Origin: Eretmocerus hayati
Lineage: Eukaryota > Arthropoda > Insecta > Hymenoptera > Aphelinidae
Reading direction: 5' to 3'
Assembly (NCBI GenBank): GCA_029851415.1
Contig: CM056743.1
Span: 96,446,501-96,510,500, forward strand
DNA length: 64,000 nucleotides
Below the pieces are notes generated by a model. It ran no database searches. It saw only the letters and a program-made list of their open reading frames with translations, and was not told where the DNA came from. Numbering within the stretch: position 1 is the stretch's first letter; every line of letters starts with the position of its first letter. Of this stretch, positions 54,081 to 64,000 are shown piece by piece. The position numbers were made by a program, and so were the translations under genes.

Positions 54081-55870
54081 ACATCACATGTGAGAGATGC
54101 ACCACACGATTCCCAGAAGAGCGCCAAAAGTTCCTTCAGCCCACGTGGTTAAGTTGTGGTGAACTACGACACTGAGGACGCCGCACCACGCATAACAGGT
54201 AATGAAGCACACGAGGCGAGAAGTGGACAACCGCATAACGCATCACTCAATGTTCCCTGCCTAACTCCCCTGTGGCCAACAGCTGCATCACGCGTAACTG
54301 CTAACCCTGCAGACCACACGCGAAATAGTGAGCCACCACGGGACAAACTTTCCGCCAACCGGCCCCCACCCGTTACGCCCGTTCTCCCCGACTTGGTATA
54401 TATCTCATCATCAAGCTCGTCATGCATAACGGCAAATCAAGCAAATCACCAACAGGAGGATGAACTGCTGTACGTGCAATTACCCATTTTCAGCTCGACT
54501 CCAGAAATCGAGCAAAGGGCCTCATCATCGATGGGAAGCCCTCCACCAAAGTAATTAGTGATGTATCACTGCCGCAGGATCAATGGATTACGCTCGTACC
54601 AGGACCACATTATGAACTCATATTCCCTGAACCCGAGGCAGGAGAGAGCAAAAATTCAATTTCATTCGATTTCTCGGGTCAGAAGTCATTCCCAAGTTAC
54701 GCCGGAAATGGAGGAGCTACAGAACGTGAAAAAGAAGATCTGATGCCAGCTACATCGAGGGAAAGTGGCTTGAATTTTGATATTGATGACTCAAGAAAAA
54801 TTCTGTAAAGACAACAAAATAGCATACAAGCCAGGATATATAGGGTACGAAAAAAGACAAGGAAAACGAGTAGAAACTGGTGCTACCTGTGCAAGCATGC
54901 GCACGCGAGATCGCCGACTAGATAGGCGAAATGCAGAACTTGCAGAAGAGCCAGGGCGGATATTTGATGCCTAAGGGGAAACAATATGAGAACATTCTAA
55001 TGCACAAGTTGCGAAAATCACATTAAACGCATCACACGAAATACACCCTTATAGCTTTGAGTGATCAGGTCATTTGGGAGGTTGGACCGCTGCGCCCCTG
55101 CTGGATGCATCCCCGGGACGGGAATGGTCTAGGGGGGAGATGTGGTGTCCCACCATCCCGGGGTGACTCAATTACCCAAAAAAATTGTAAGTTGCTGAGT
55201 TGCGATTGAGGATTGCTTGTCTTTTGAGTAACCTATATTTAATTGAGCTATCAGAATTATTGAGACAGGTTGATTCAGCGCATTGTTGTCGCCGTGCGCG
55301 TAACCCACAGTAACTCCGAGTTCCGCGCACGGCCAAAAAGCAGGTCAAATTTCATAATCACAAAGCTTTAAAAATTGAGCGTTAATAGCACTTAATTGAT
55401 CAGCCTTCAGACGTAACTCTCAAACTCACGCGCAGATTTCACCCAAGTGTTGAGCACGACAAAGTAAATTTCTAGTGACAGACTGAGTCGATTGAATCCC
55501 GCCGCGCATCTCCGGCGTCATTCAGAGTACGTGCAAAGAATCAACCTGTCCATCAGCCTCGAGGATCTCCATCTCCGCGAGTCACGATATTCTGCAGTAG
55601 GATCAAGTTCCAATATAATTGTGAGTCGAGAAAAAATTTATCATTTGTTAACTTTGAATTACCTCAAAATCAGTATACAAAATCTATCATCATTTTACCT
55701 CATTTTCTCATTCAAAATCAGTATATGAATCTATAATTATTTTCAAATCAGCTCTTATTAATTATATTGACCTTTTCCTCCATGATCATTATGCATATTT
55801 CATTTTCCAAGATTTGAATAGTATATGGGCCATTTCGGAGCATTTCGACGAATGCCTGCACCAGGGGGGT
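54081..55870. other. no assigned gene; one open frame of 132 codons
   Basis: The frame 54156-54554 (plus) is proline/serine/alanine-rich and opens in a GC-richer patch; it could belong to the exon-like segments before the MITE. A second short open segment lies at 54777-54974. No domain is recognised, and neither is called a gene. 55080-55150 has a GC-rich CATCCCCGGGACGGGAATGG phrase that recurs as CACCATCCCGGGGTGA. Confidence 0.35.
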
Positions 55871-55879
55871 CTGGAAAAA

Positions 55880-57520
55880 ATTCGCAAATATTGTTTTCTG
55901 TTAGTACTATGTTGATATAGTACAAAAGAATTTCCTTTGGATTTTATTGAAGGCCCCCGTGAGCCCTAGGGCCCATAAAAGGCCTATTTTTGGCCCTTTT
56001 TTGGCCTATCTTGGGAAAATCATAGCTCCGACCTGGTTTAATTTTTTTCAACGTACTTGGGCGCTTTTCTTCTGTCAAGACTGGTACTTCCAAAAAAGAA
56101 ATTGTCCGAGACCAAAAATTCAGCCTAGCAACTTCTGCAAGCTATTCACTAAAGGCAGATTTCAGCGATTTTTAGGCCTTCTTCCAAGTGATCTAGCTCC
56201 TACTAGACATGTGATAATCGACTTCTGCAGGTAGTCATTTTGAAGGTCTTGAAGAAACCTACAATTTGACCACCTGCAGAAGTCGATTATCGTACTTTTC
56301 ATAGGAGCTATAGCCGATACAATTCGAGCAGTTTTGTAAAAACGCCAAACTTTGAGCTCAATTTAAAAATATCACTTTTTTTCGAGGTCTCACCTATGAG
56401 AAAATGTTCTTAAAAGCCTCAACTATCAATCCCAAGAATGATCTAAGTGGGATATTCAATTCTCGATTTTATTAAGCCAATTTAAAACACCCTTTTTTGA
56501 CTTTTTGCTTAAAATGCCAACACAGGCATGGCTCGCATATGCTTCCACTTGAGTTGTTGTGCACCAATCAGAGTGGAATTACTCCCTAAAGTATCCCCAA
56601 ATATGTGTAAGAACTTCCGGAGGCGAGCCTCAAGCCAGAAGCGAGCTGGAGGTTCAAACCATCAGATCCAAAATGGGCATTATTCCGTCCATTCGAGGGC
56701 AGGCGAGCGATGGCTTGATTCCCCGTGTTCCTGCTCACAAACGAGATGGGTGGCTAGAATGGGGATACAAACATGTTTTCCCGACTCGAGATTACCATCT
56801 GAACACAATTTCGCGGTCAATTTGTGCCTAGGATATCATCCAATCCTTAAACAGTGTTAAACTCCGTATTGACAGCTTTCGCTCCTCCACTGCAAAAAGA
56901 CGATGATTCAGGGCTCAATTAACCCCGGAGTCGTGTTAAGATGGTCATTTTGTGTCGAGAAGATATGTTTGTAGCCCCTCGTCTCGTTGGTGAGCAGGAA
57001 CAAGGGGAATCAAGCCCTCGCTTGCTTGCCCCAAAATAGACGAAATAATGCCCATTTTGGATCTGATGGTTTGAACCTCCAGCTCGCTTCTGGCTTGAGG
57101 CATGCCTCCGGAAGTTCTCACACATATTTGGGGATACTTTAGGGAGTAATTCCACTCTGATTGGTGCACAATAACTCAGATGGAAGCATATGCGAGCCTT
57201 GCCTATGTTGGCATTTTAAGCAAAAAGTCCAAAAACTGTAATTTTGAACGTGTGCCAAAAACCAGGAGATGATTTCTTCGCCGAAATTCTTGTCGATATT
57301 AGTAGTTCTTGTGTTGAAGAACATATTTGCATAATTTTAAGGTCGAAAATAAAAAAACAAAAAGATTGAATTTAGTTGGAGCTATGATTTTTTTCAGAAT
57401 ACGCTAAAAAGGGGCCTAAAATTGAGCTTTCATGGGCCCTAGGACCCATAGCGGGATTAGAAATAATTTGAAAAAAATTTGTTGTTCTTTTTAAACATAG
57501 AACTAATGGAAAAAAATTTT
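55880..57520. mobile_element. fold-back element, arms of several hundred bp
   Basis: 56528-56820 and 56945-57210 are inverted copies (TTCCACTTGAGTTGTTGTGCACC..., GATCCAAAATGGGCATTATT). Outer parts also match, for example GAGCCCTAGGGCCCAT near 55961 and ATGGGCCCTAGGACC near 57434. The frames on opposite strands that read YSLKYPQICVRTSGG are a consequence of the inversion. Exact ends are uncertain. Confidence 0.75.
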
Positions 57521-57529
57521 TCGATACAC

Positions 57530-57740
57530 TGTGCGTAAAAGTGCACTTTGGGCACAGTTTGTCGACTTTTACTCACAGTTTATCGAAAAGTATAGTTAAA
57601 TACACGGCCGTAAAACCTATTATTCGTATCCTCGTGATGATTCCGACCCTCGCCTGCGGCTCGGGCCGGAATCCCATCACTCGGATGCGAATAAAACGTT
57701 TTACGCCCTTGTATCGAAATGTACTATTTTGCAACTGTGT
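57530..57740. repeat. palindromic repeat with CTCGCCTGCGGCTCGGGCC core
   Basis: GCCGTAAAACC-TATTATTCG pairs with CGAATAAAACG-TTTTACG, and TTTCGATACA is found near both sides. The core phrase also occurs at about 4901, so this belongs to a dispersed family. Following sequence (57780-58140) is rich in CTTCTCGCAC/GTGCGAGAAG inverted motifs. Confidence 0.65.
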
Positions 57741-58361
57741 GCGCGAAGTTGTAAAAAAATGAGACTTCTCTCCATTATTCACAGTGCGAGAAGTAATGCG
57801 TGAATGACTTCTCGCACAGTTTTACATTTACGCACTGGTGAAGTGTGCGTAAATGTAACTTCTCGCTCTAATGCATTTTCATTCACGCACAGTTCCAAAA
57901 TATGATGTCACGTCATCCCTCTGAATTTGGCCTTTCTTGAAAACTTCGTTTTCAAGATAATCTTGTTCGGACAGTGGTGCATTTAATTACAACTTCGCGC
58001 ACAGTTGCAAAAAATAGTATACGCAACACGTGCGAGGAGTTTCCGCACACGTTGCCAACTCGCGCGAGAAGTAACATTCACGCACACTTCGAAACTTCTC
58101 GCACACCCAGAAGTACGTATTTACGCACGCTCGCTTCGCGATGGATTATTTTATTAGTCGGCTCTGAATCAGATAATTGGCAGTTATCAGCTCGGTCATC
58201 GGAAGCCAGTGATTATCTATATAGTATATTCCCTTGGCAACTTTCTGTATAGACAGTGAAACTCCGCATGTCACTACTGCTGTAACGTTGCCAAGGTTAC
58301 CGCGGACAATAATCGAATGAGTTTTGACTGGAGGATTATTGAGGAAGGTCGATTATAAGTA

Positions 58362-59174
58362 CAGGCGTCCCTTGGTAACCGCGGTTTCCGTAATCGCGGT
58401 TTTGCTCAACCGCGGCTTTTTGAAATGCACTTGGATTTTGGTAACCGCAGTTTGAGTCTCGGTAACTGCGATTTTCTCCACGCCAACACAATTAATTCCA
58501 AGAAAGTTCAGAACATCAATCGATTCCTGTCACTTCTTGGTCTCTGTTTGGTCACCATATTACCGAATACTAACTCGCAGTGGAATAAAATGAAAAATTT
58601 GGAAACTTTGTCGAAGGAAGGATCAATATTCTCTAATACTTGTGATCTTTTGTTTGAATTCCATGAAGAAAAATCCTGGAACTCTTACATACGTGCATGG
58701 ATCGTGAATGACAAAATTTGAGAGTCTAAGTCTAATTACCACCCAAAGAAACGCCCACTGAGGGACCAAGTATATTAATGAATTCCGAGAAGAAACTCGA
58801 AATTTTGAATCAACTTGAATTAGGCGCAAGATAGCAGAAGTGGCACGCAAATACGGAGTTGATCAATCAATGGAAAGGAATATTTGTGATAGTAGAAAAC
58901 AATCACGGATAAGCGATTTTCATAAGAAGAAATTATTTTGTCGTGTTGTGTAATAGTTTTACTATGTTTTTGAGATCAAGAAAATGAGGCTTTATGAAAT
59001 GCATTTAGTTGAAATTTGAATTTTTTACTGTCAATGCCCCATTCCAGATACGAATCCGCAGATGTTGGAACAGATTCCCCCCGTTCCCATAAGCCCAATG
59101 CTTTGGTGACCACGGTTTTGGTAACCGCGGTCCCTCTTCGGAACGTATCCCCCGCGATTACCGAGGGATGCCTG
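58362..59174 (+). mobile_element. deleted Tigger/pogo-type element, 813 bp
   Basis: Ends are CAGGCGTCCCTTGGTAACC and the inverted GGTTACC-type end GATTACCGAGGGATGCCTG, flanked by TA (58360-58361, 59175-59176). CAGGC-type ends and TA duplication fit pogo/Tigger. Inside, about 58779-58915 encodes in two frames EKKLEILNQLELGA and AEVARKYGVDQS, the CENP-B-type helix-turn-helix at the N-terminus of pogo transposases. The DDE catalytic part is missing. Confidence 0.85.
58779..58915 (+). pseudogene. CENP-B-like helix-turn-helix remnant of a pogo/Tigger transposase
   Basis: The helix EKKLEILNQLELG is read in one frame and EVARKYGVDQS, the recognition-helix region, follows after a frame change at about 58836. 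The pattern L-I---E-G-----A---GV--S is that of the CENP-B N-terminal DNA-binding domain. Only this domain remains. Confidence 0.7.
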
Positions 59175-60940
59175 TATATTCACTATTGAGTACAATGACG
59201 ATCCTACTCGAAATTTCTAGAAAGTTCCAAGATGATCATTGAGTTATTCGAAATAGTTGATCTAGCATCTTAGAGAAATCGTTATATAGATGACCATTTC
59301 CACTGACACTCCCACACGTTCATAGTAATCAATTATCTGATTCAGAGATGAATAATAAAATAATCTATCAGATGATATATGATGAGAAGCTCGATAAATG
59401 TAGGCCCATTTCGGATCAGTTGCGTCCATGCTGGCTGCATTTTGGCAAGTACACCTTGAACATTGCATGGGGCGGGGGGGGGGGGGTAGACGCTGATGGT
59501 ATTTCGTGGTTACAAGATGCTAAGATATTTCAAATCTCGGAATGAACTAATCTGATTGGATTGAGCATTAGTCCAGAAGTCTCGGGCAGTGGGCCACGTT
59601 TTTATACACTCAACGCTGGTCACAGCTAGAATCACCCCATATATTGCTCGCCAGGGACTTAAATTTGATGTTGGGATACTTCAGATTGTATATTTTGGGT
59701 CACATAGAGGTTTTGAAACATGAAACACGATTACTGGTGACGAGCTCGCGAGAGCAGCAGTTTTCGGTTGAAGAATTGCATTTTTGAAGGTGATCTCAAC
59801 CACATATGGGCGAATCTCAGGATTCGGGCGACTTCGTGATTACGAACTATTTTACGTCTTAGGGGACATGGTTCTCGACAAATGAGGTCTTCCACTAGAA
59901 ATTTTCAAAAATTCACTCATCCTCAACACTTTCGAATGCTTCTGGGGTCCATATTTTGCTTTGGACCAACGATATAAGATACTCTGTGCGAGAAAACTCG
60001 ATTTTTCGGCTGTCACAACGATTTTCAGGTGCACGCCTTAGCTTGTAGGTCCAAGAGCAATTAATCAACCATCCTGGGAATTGGATGGGTGATTGGTTAC
60101 ACTTTGAAGAATTGAATTATCTTTGCCTCACGGCCATCCTCGCCGAGATGCGAGATCTGATGGAGGTTGTTGGTGTGTCACAAAATTTTTGTCATTTTGA
60201 AGAATCGCTCTTGCTTACGATACTGTCATCGGGGCGATAAAAATAATGAAATTCTGGAAACGGGATCTGATTCAAAACGAAGAAACCTATAAATCTAGCT
60301 AAGTCTCATTGATGTCATCAAATCCTGGTGGCTGTTGTCACGATGGAAAGAAAAATTGCTTCTGCGTGATTTAACCTTGAAAATGTCTTTCTCTTATGGG
60401 ACATGAAAATGTGGACCCCGTTGCACCTGGAACCACGTGTAATTTGATCTCTAGGATAACAGAAACGTATATACAAATTGCCTAATCGTAGACTTACCCC
60501 GGGAGGAATGCGAGGCTCATAAAAATTGAGAATTGACGGAAACGTGCTTTTTGGTGAGTGTAGAGTATCTTTATTTCGTAACAGGGCCATTGGGAAGCGT
60601 CGTATAATGTTGATCATGACTTTTCCTCACTTTTCTGATACCAAGGTCACCTCATTTCTGCGAGAAAGTATCCTCATGAGAATGATTGTAACACGAGGCC
60701 CACACTTGAATGCATAGGATTATTCGTTATTTGACCGCAAGTGCACAGCGAAGCTACAAAATGAGTTACGCGACTATTTTATCATTGTTTGAGTACTACT
60801 TCACCCAACAGAAGTTTGCCGGGTATGTCCTGCCATATTGAAAATTTCCAAATTTTTCAATGAAAGTGGCCCGAATCCTGAGATTTGCCCATATGTGAAA
60901 AATAATCTCAGATTCGGATTCTACACAAAAAACACGTCAA
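59175..60940. other. intergenic, no gene seen
   Basis: A run of G with one C interruption is at 59471-59487. A 30-bp inverted pair (CACATATGGGCGAATCTCAGGATTCGGGC near 59799; partner near 60870-60900) is present, but no longer structure could be drawn. Reading frames are short. Confidence 0.4.
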
Positions 60941-60947
60941 AATACGT

Positions 60948-61187
60948 TTGTTTCATTGTCGGACCTTAAAGTGCAGACGGGAGCCTATCCAGATCCACGC
61001 GCCAGAGCAGCATCAAGATCAGGTGATCATCAAGGAGGTGGAGGATGAGCCACCCGCGCCAGATATGGAGCTACGACAACAACAGATTGAAGGAATACCT
61101 CAACCAGCTGTTGAGCCGCAGCAGCAGCCACAGCAAAACGATGAAAACACGTCGAGGCCCATAAGAGGTGCAACATCGTATTTTTAA
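60948..61187 (+). CDS. hypothetical acidic/glutamine-rich frame (79 aa)
   Basis: An open frame with VIIKEVEDEPPAPDMELRQQQ and QQQPQQNDENTSRPIRG. The composition recalls linkers of retroelement polyproteins or transcription factors, but no domain is present. It could also be an internal exon fragment. Low support. Confidence 0.25.
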   Translation: MFHCRTLKCRREPIQIHAPEQHQDQVIIKEVEDEPPAPDMELRQQQIEGIPQPAVEPQQQPQQNDENTSRPIRGATSYF

Positions 61188-64000
61188 TAAATTTAGGATG
61201 GGTGGAATTTTATATTCCACACCTGCTTGGTGACGAGACCTACCTCCGGAGACCTACTTTGCTCCAGCCAGAAAATAGCGTCCCTTCTGCTTTGCAAAAC
61301 GTCTCGTTCAAAGAAAATAATAAATGGTGCTTTCGTTTACTCAACAAAATAATCGATTCATCAATTAATAATCAGAATCTTGTTTCTTCACTGGTATAAC
61401 CAGATACAAATGATAATCAGAATCCTTTGTTATATAGTTATCAAAAAAAAATACGACTTGCTTCACTATTGCCACAGAAAATGATGAAAGAAATTATCGC
61501 GAGCACCGTTCTTTTATAATATAAGCAATAATCAGAAATAATAAAGTTTCAAATAATAAGGTCACTCACTGGGTTCTGGTTATATCAGGGTCTATAAATA
61601 ACGAGGCTTGGTAAATGCGTTTTGCATTGACTGGTTTTATTTATATTCCACACAATCAAATTCGATGAATAATAAATTCAAAATAACACAATTTTTTATC
61701 ACTGCTCCAGTATTGATAGAATGGAGGTAAAGAATGATAATTTTACAATCAAAATTAGGAAAATTTAACTCAAGTAAGGTGAAACTGTAACTATAAATCA
61801 ATGAATCAAATTGTAAAAAGTGTCGTCGCCAGATGGGCCGGAAAATCTTGGAAAACTCGACACTCTTGATTTTCAAACCAAAAGGTTGGTTTTTGTGTAC
61901 ACAAACACTACAAGCTGCAACGCGCGTGTATTCGAAGAGTACATAAAGGTAAGTACTGACTACGTTATTTTTCTTCATAAGCCCACTAGCTTCCCCATAC
62001 GTTGGGAAATCTACGATTTTTCCGCAAATTCCCGGTCGGGAGAATACACGGGACTAGTTAAGAAAATGCGCGGGTCGTTGACTTGCGCGTCGTGTTATTC
62101 CTGAAAACAGCGTGCGAGAAGGTGCACAAATATTTTCATGAACTACGGCAGCTCTGCTCGGCGCCACTGTGAGCTTATATGTGCGCACGTGCTATGAGCG
62201 AGCGTCTCTACCAAATGATAAATTTGGAGATATTTTCGCTGTTAGATCATGAAAATGGAGTGTGAAAATTAGCTGGATCGCCTTTTGCAAGCTTCAATAT
62301 AGAAGGCTTCAAAATGGCGGATCTGTCTCCTCTAGGCGTACTAGGGATGCAGCTTTTTTCGCAGGAGAGAGGAAGGATGTCAAGGAATTTCATCTCTTTG
62401 CTATCGCTCTAGCTACTTAGCTATCTAGCCGCAGGCATCGATAGTTTTTCACTATAGCGGGTCTCCTCTGATTGCAAAAAATCAGGGATAAGCAGTGAGA
62501 TAGGGTAGAAAAAGCGAGCCCGGTTAATTTCATGCTCCAAGAAAATGTCCATCTAGCCGGGCCTTAGCATCGATGAGAAAAAATCGAGTTGCGGTCTCCT
62601 CTAATTAAATATAATTAGGGATTCATCAACCAGAAAAGGGTGTGAGGTAGTATTAGTATTTTAAGTTAGTATGATAAAAACTCACAGTCCCGAGAGGACT
62701 GGCGAGAGTACGGAGGCATCCGCACTGTTGAGTCGCAGCGACGAAAAAATCACAGGATCCGTAGGTAGCTCGGAGTTGCCGGAAGCTTTGGCTGCAAAAT
62801 GCCTGGTGAATATGGTGCTGGAACGACGTTGTAGCTCGCAGAAGTCTCAGGACTGATGTGTTGTGCAGCAATTTCTGCACCTGACCCACTTCCAATAACC
62901 AAGAGCTCTTCTTCAGGAGGAGTTTTTTCTTAGTTGGTGGTTGGAAAGTAAATGACGCTCCCCGGGCTCTGCTCTGACCTCGCAAGCTTCTCGCGCCGCC
63001 GAACTTTGACTCCCTCTCAGCCATGCGCAGAGACGAGATCACATTCACGAGCGGCAGCCGCTCTGCGCGGCTTGGGTTTGATCATAGGGAAAGGGCAGGG
63101 CCCTTCTGGTTTCCGTGCTCTCCTCCTTTCAACCGTAATAGGAGAGGGAAAAGGGGAAAACTTTTCTGTCTCTGTTCATATTTTCACATGGCCCCTGTTT
63201 TCCCCCTCTCTCAGGTAATTGGAACAAGATTCTTACAAACAGATTGTAAAAGCGTGCAATTACTTTCCCAATCTGTCTGTAAGGAGCTTTTTAATTACTG
63301 TGTGCTTGCAAATGCGCGGCTACTCGACACTTGCGCACAGAATGAGAGAGAGAGAGAGAGACAGCAACCAGTGGTGTCGTCTGCTTCGTTGTGGTGCCGG
63401 GCGCCTCGGCGATGGCTCGATGTGGTGCAGTTGTCCTGGTGTTATAGAGAATTGTGAAAACTCTGTGAGTGTTGTCACGGGTGATTTATGCAGCTTATCG
63501 ACTTGGGGAGCCACAAAAAAAACAGCGGCAACGTGTCATGCTGATGCTGAATCGGCGTGCATGTCGCAATGGCCGCGTCTACAACCACGCGGTTGTCGCG
63601 CGATTGTCGCGTCGGGCGTCGCAGAGAAATTTAGTTCGGCGACGGCAGCGCCCCGCCGAGGTCCATCGAGTCGGTGCGTCAGAGCAGCTGATTGATCGAC
63701 AGCATGCGACTTGCAAAAACAGTAATGTGCGAAAATGTGATGCAAAAAGTTGACATTCCGCCAGTCTTAGCCCGGATTTTTTGCTATTTTGACATAGAAG
63801 TTGGTTTTTTTGTTTTTTACGTTCACTCTCGGCAATGCACCGATGATGAAGCGACACATGTGAAGTGTCAACACACTGATGTGTTTTAGATTGGAGTCAG
63901 AACTGTTGTGATTCAGAATCAGAATATTCATTCATGAAGCTCTGTGCCAGTTCAACTTCATGCTGTGAAGATCGATAAGCTTACAGCATACATGAGTGTC
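61188..64000. other. right end of the window, no gene recognised
   Basis: An exon-like frame is seen at about 61820-61948, ending in a strong AAG/GTAAGT donor. From 62950 on the sequence is GC- and CpG-richer, with a (GA)n tract at 63343-63361 and overlapping frames of up to 158 codons on both strands, none recognisable. A promoter-like or first-exon region is possible here. Confidence 0.35.

Noticed and set aside
59799..60900. Fold-back element based on a 30-bp inverted pair
   Set aside because: Similarity ends after about 30 bp; sequences inside and outside do not pair.
63023..63857. Frames of up to 158 codons near the right edge
   Set aside because: Overlapping frames on both strands in GC-rich sequence; composition explains them and no motif is visible.

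Overview
The window looks like a piece of an arthropod, probably insect, nuclear genome: AT-rich non-coding DNA with many transposon families, microsatellites and GT-AG splice signals, and no bacterial features. No conserved single-copy host gene could be identified, so the species is left open.

The dominant object is one Polinton/Maverick (adintovirus-like) element at 5838-30723 (24,886 bp). Its ends are fixed by ~63-bp terminal inverted repeats starting AGTAGTATGGGCT and ending in ACT, and by an identical 6-bp target duplication CCTGTT on both sides (5832-5837, 30724-30729). From left to right it holds: an inverted repeat that has captured the first coding exon of a beta-tubulin; an unknown minus-strand ORF; the major capsid gene, split by a nested 5.1-kb TA-flanked transposon; a compact overlapping minus-strand morphogenesis cluster (small conserved-type ORF, penton/minor capsid, pX-like plus adenain-like protease, PLA2-like); a divergent plus-strand cluster (packaging ATPase, two Polinton-type structural or accessory proteins, integrase); and protein-primed family B DNA polymerase on the minus strand. 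The right third holds accessory cargo: two tandem paralogues of a small beta-rich protein with identically spaced TATA/TCAGT promoters, a CPHH-motif protein, a 214-bp tandem repeat, a coiled-coil protein, a two-exon gene whose intron contains a long hairpin, and a proline/serine low-complexity protein with four IRAR-type basic repeats.

The copy is fossilising. Capsid, protease, ATPase, integrase and polymerase genes carry stops, frameshifts or losses. PLA2, penton and several accessory frames are still open. Integrase and polymerase point at each other, and both have lost their C-terminal ends at the same scar (18173-18685).

Flanks: on the left (1-5837) are two tandem-repeat arrays and a GC-rich promoter-like patch into which the Polinton inserted. 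On the right (30724-64000) are a palindromic MITE, CA microsatellites, a possible small spliced transcript, a hAT-type MITE with an 8-bp duplication, an 11-kb structure with 3.43-kb near-identical inverted arms (36396-47389), a diverged relative of those arms, a decayed Helitron PIF1-type helicase, a 958-bp MITE that also occurs inside the Polinton, fold-back elements, and a deleted Tigger/pogo element with a CENP-B-like helix-turn-helix remnant. The last 5 kb show no recognisable gene.
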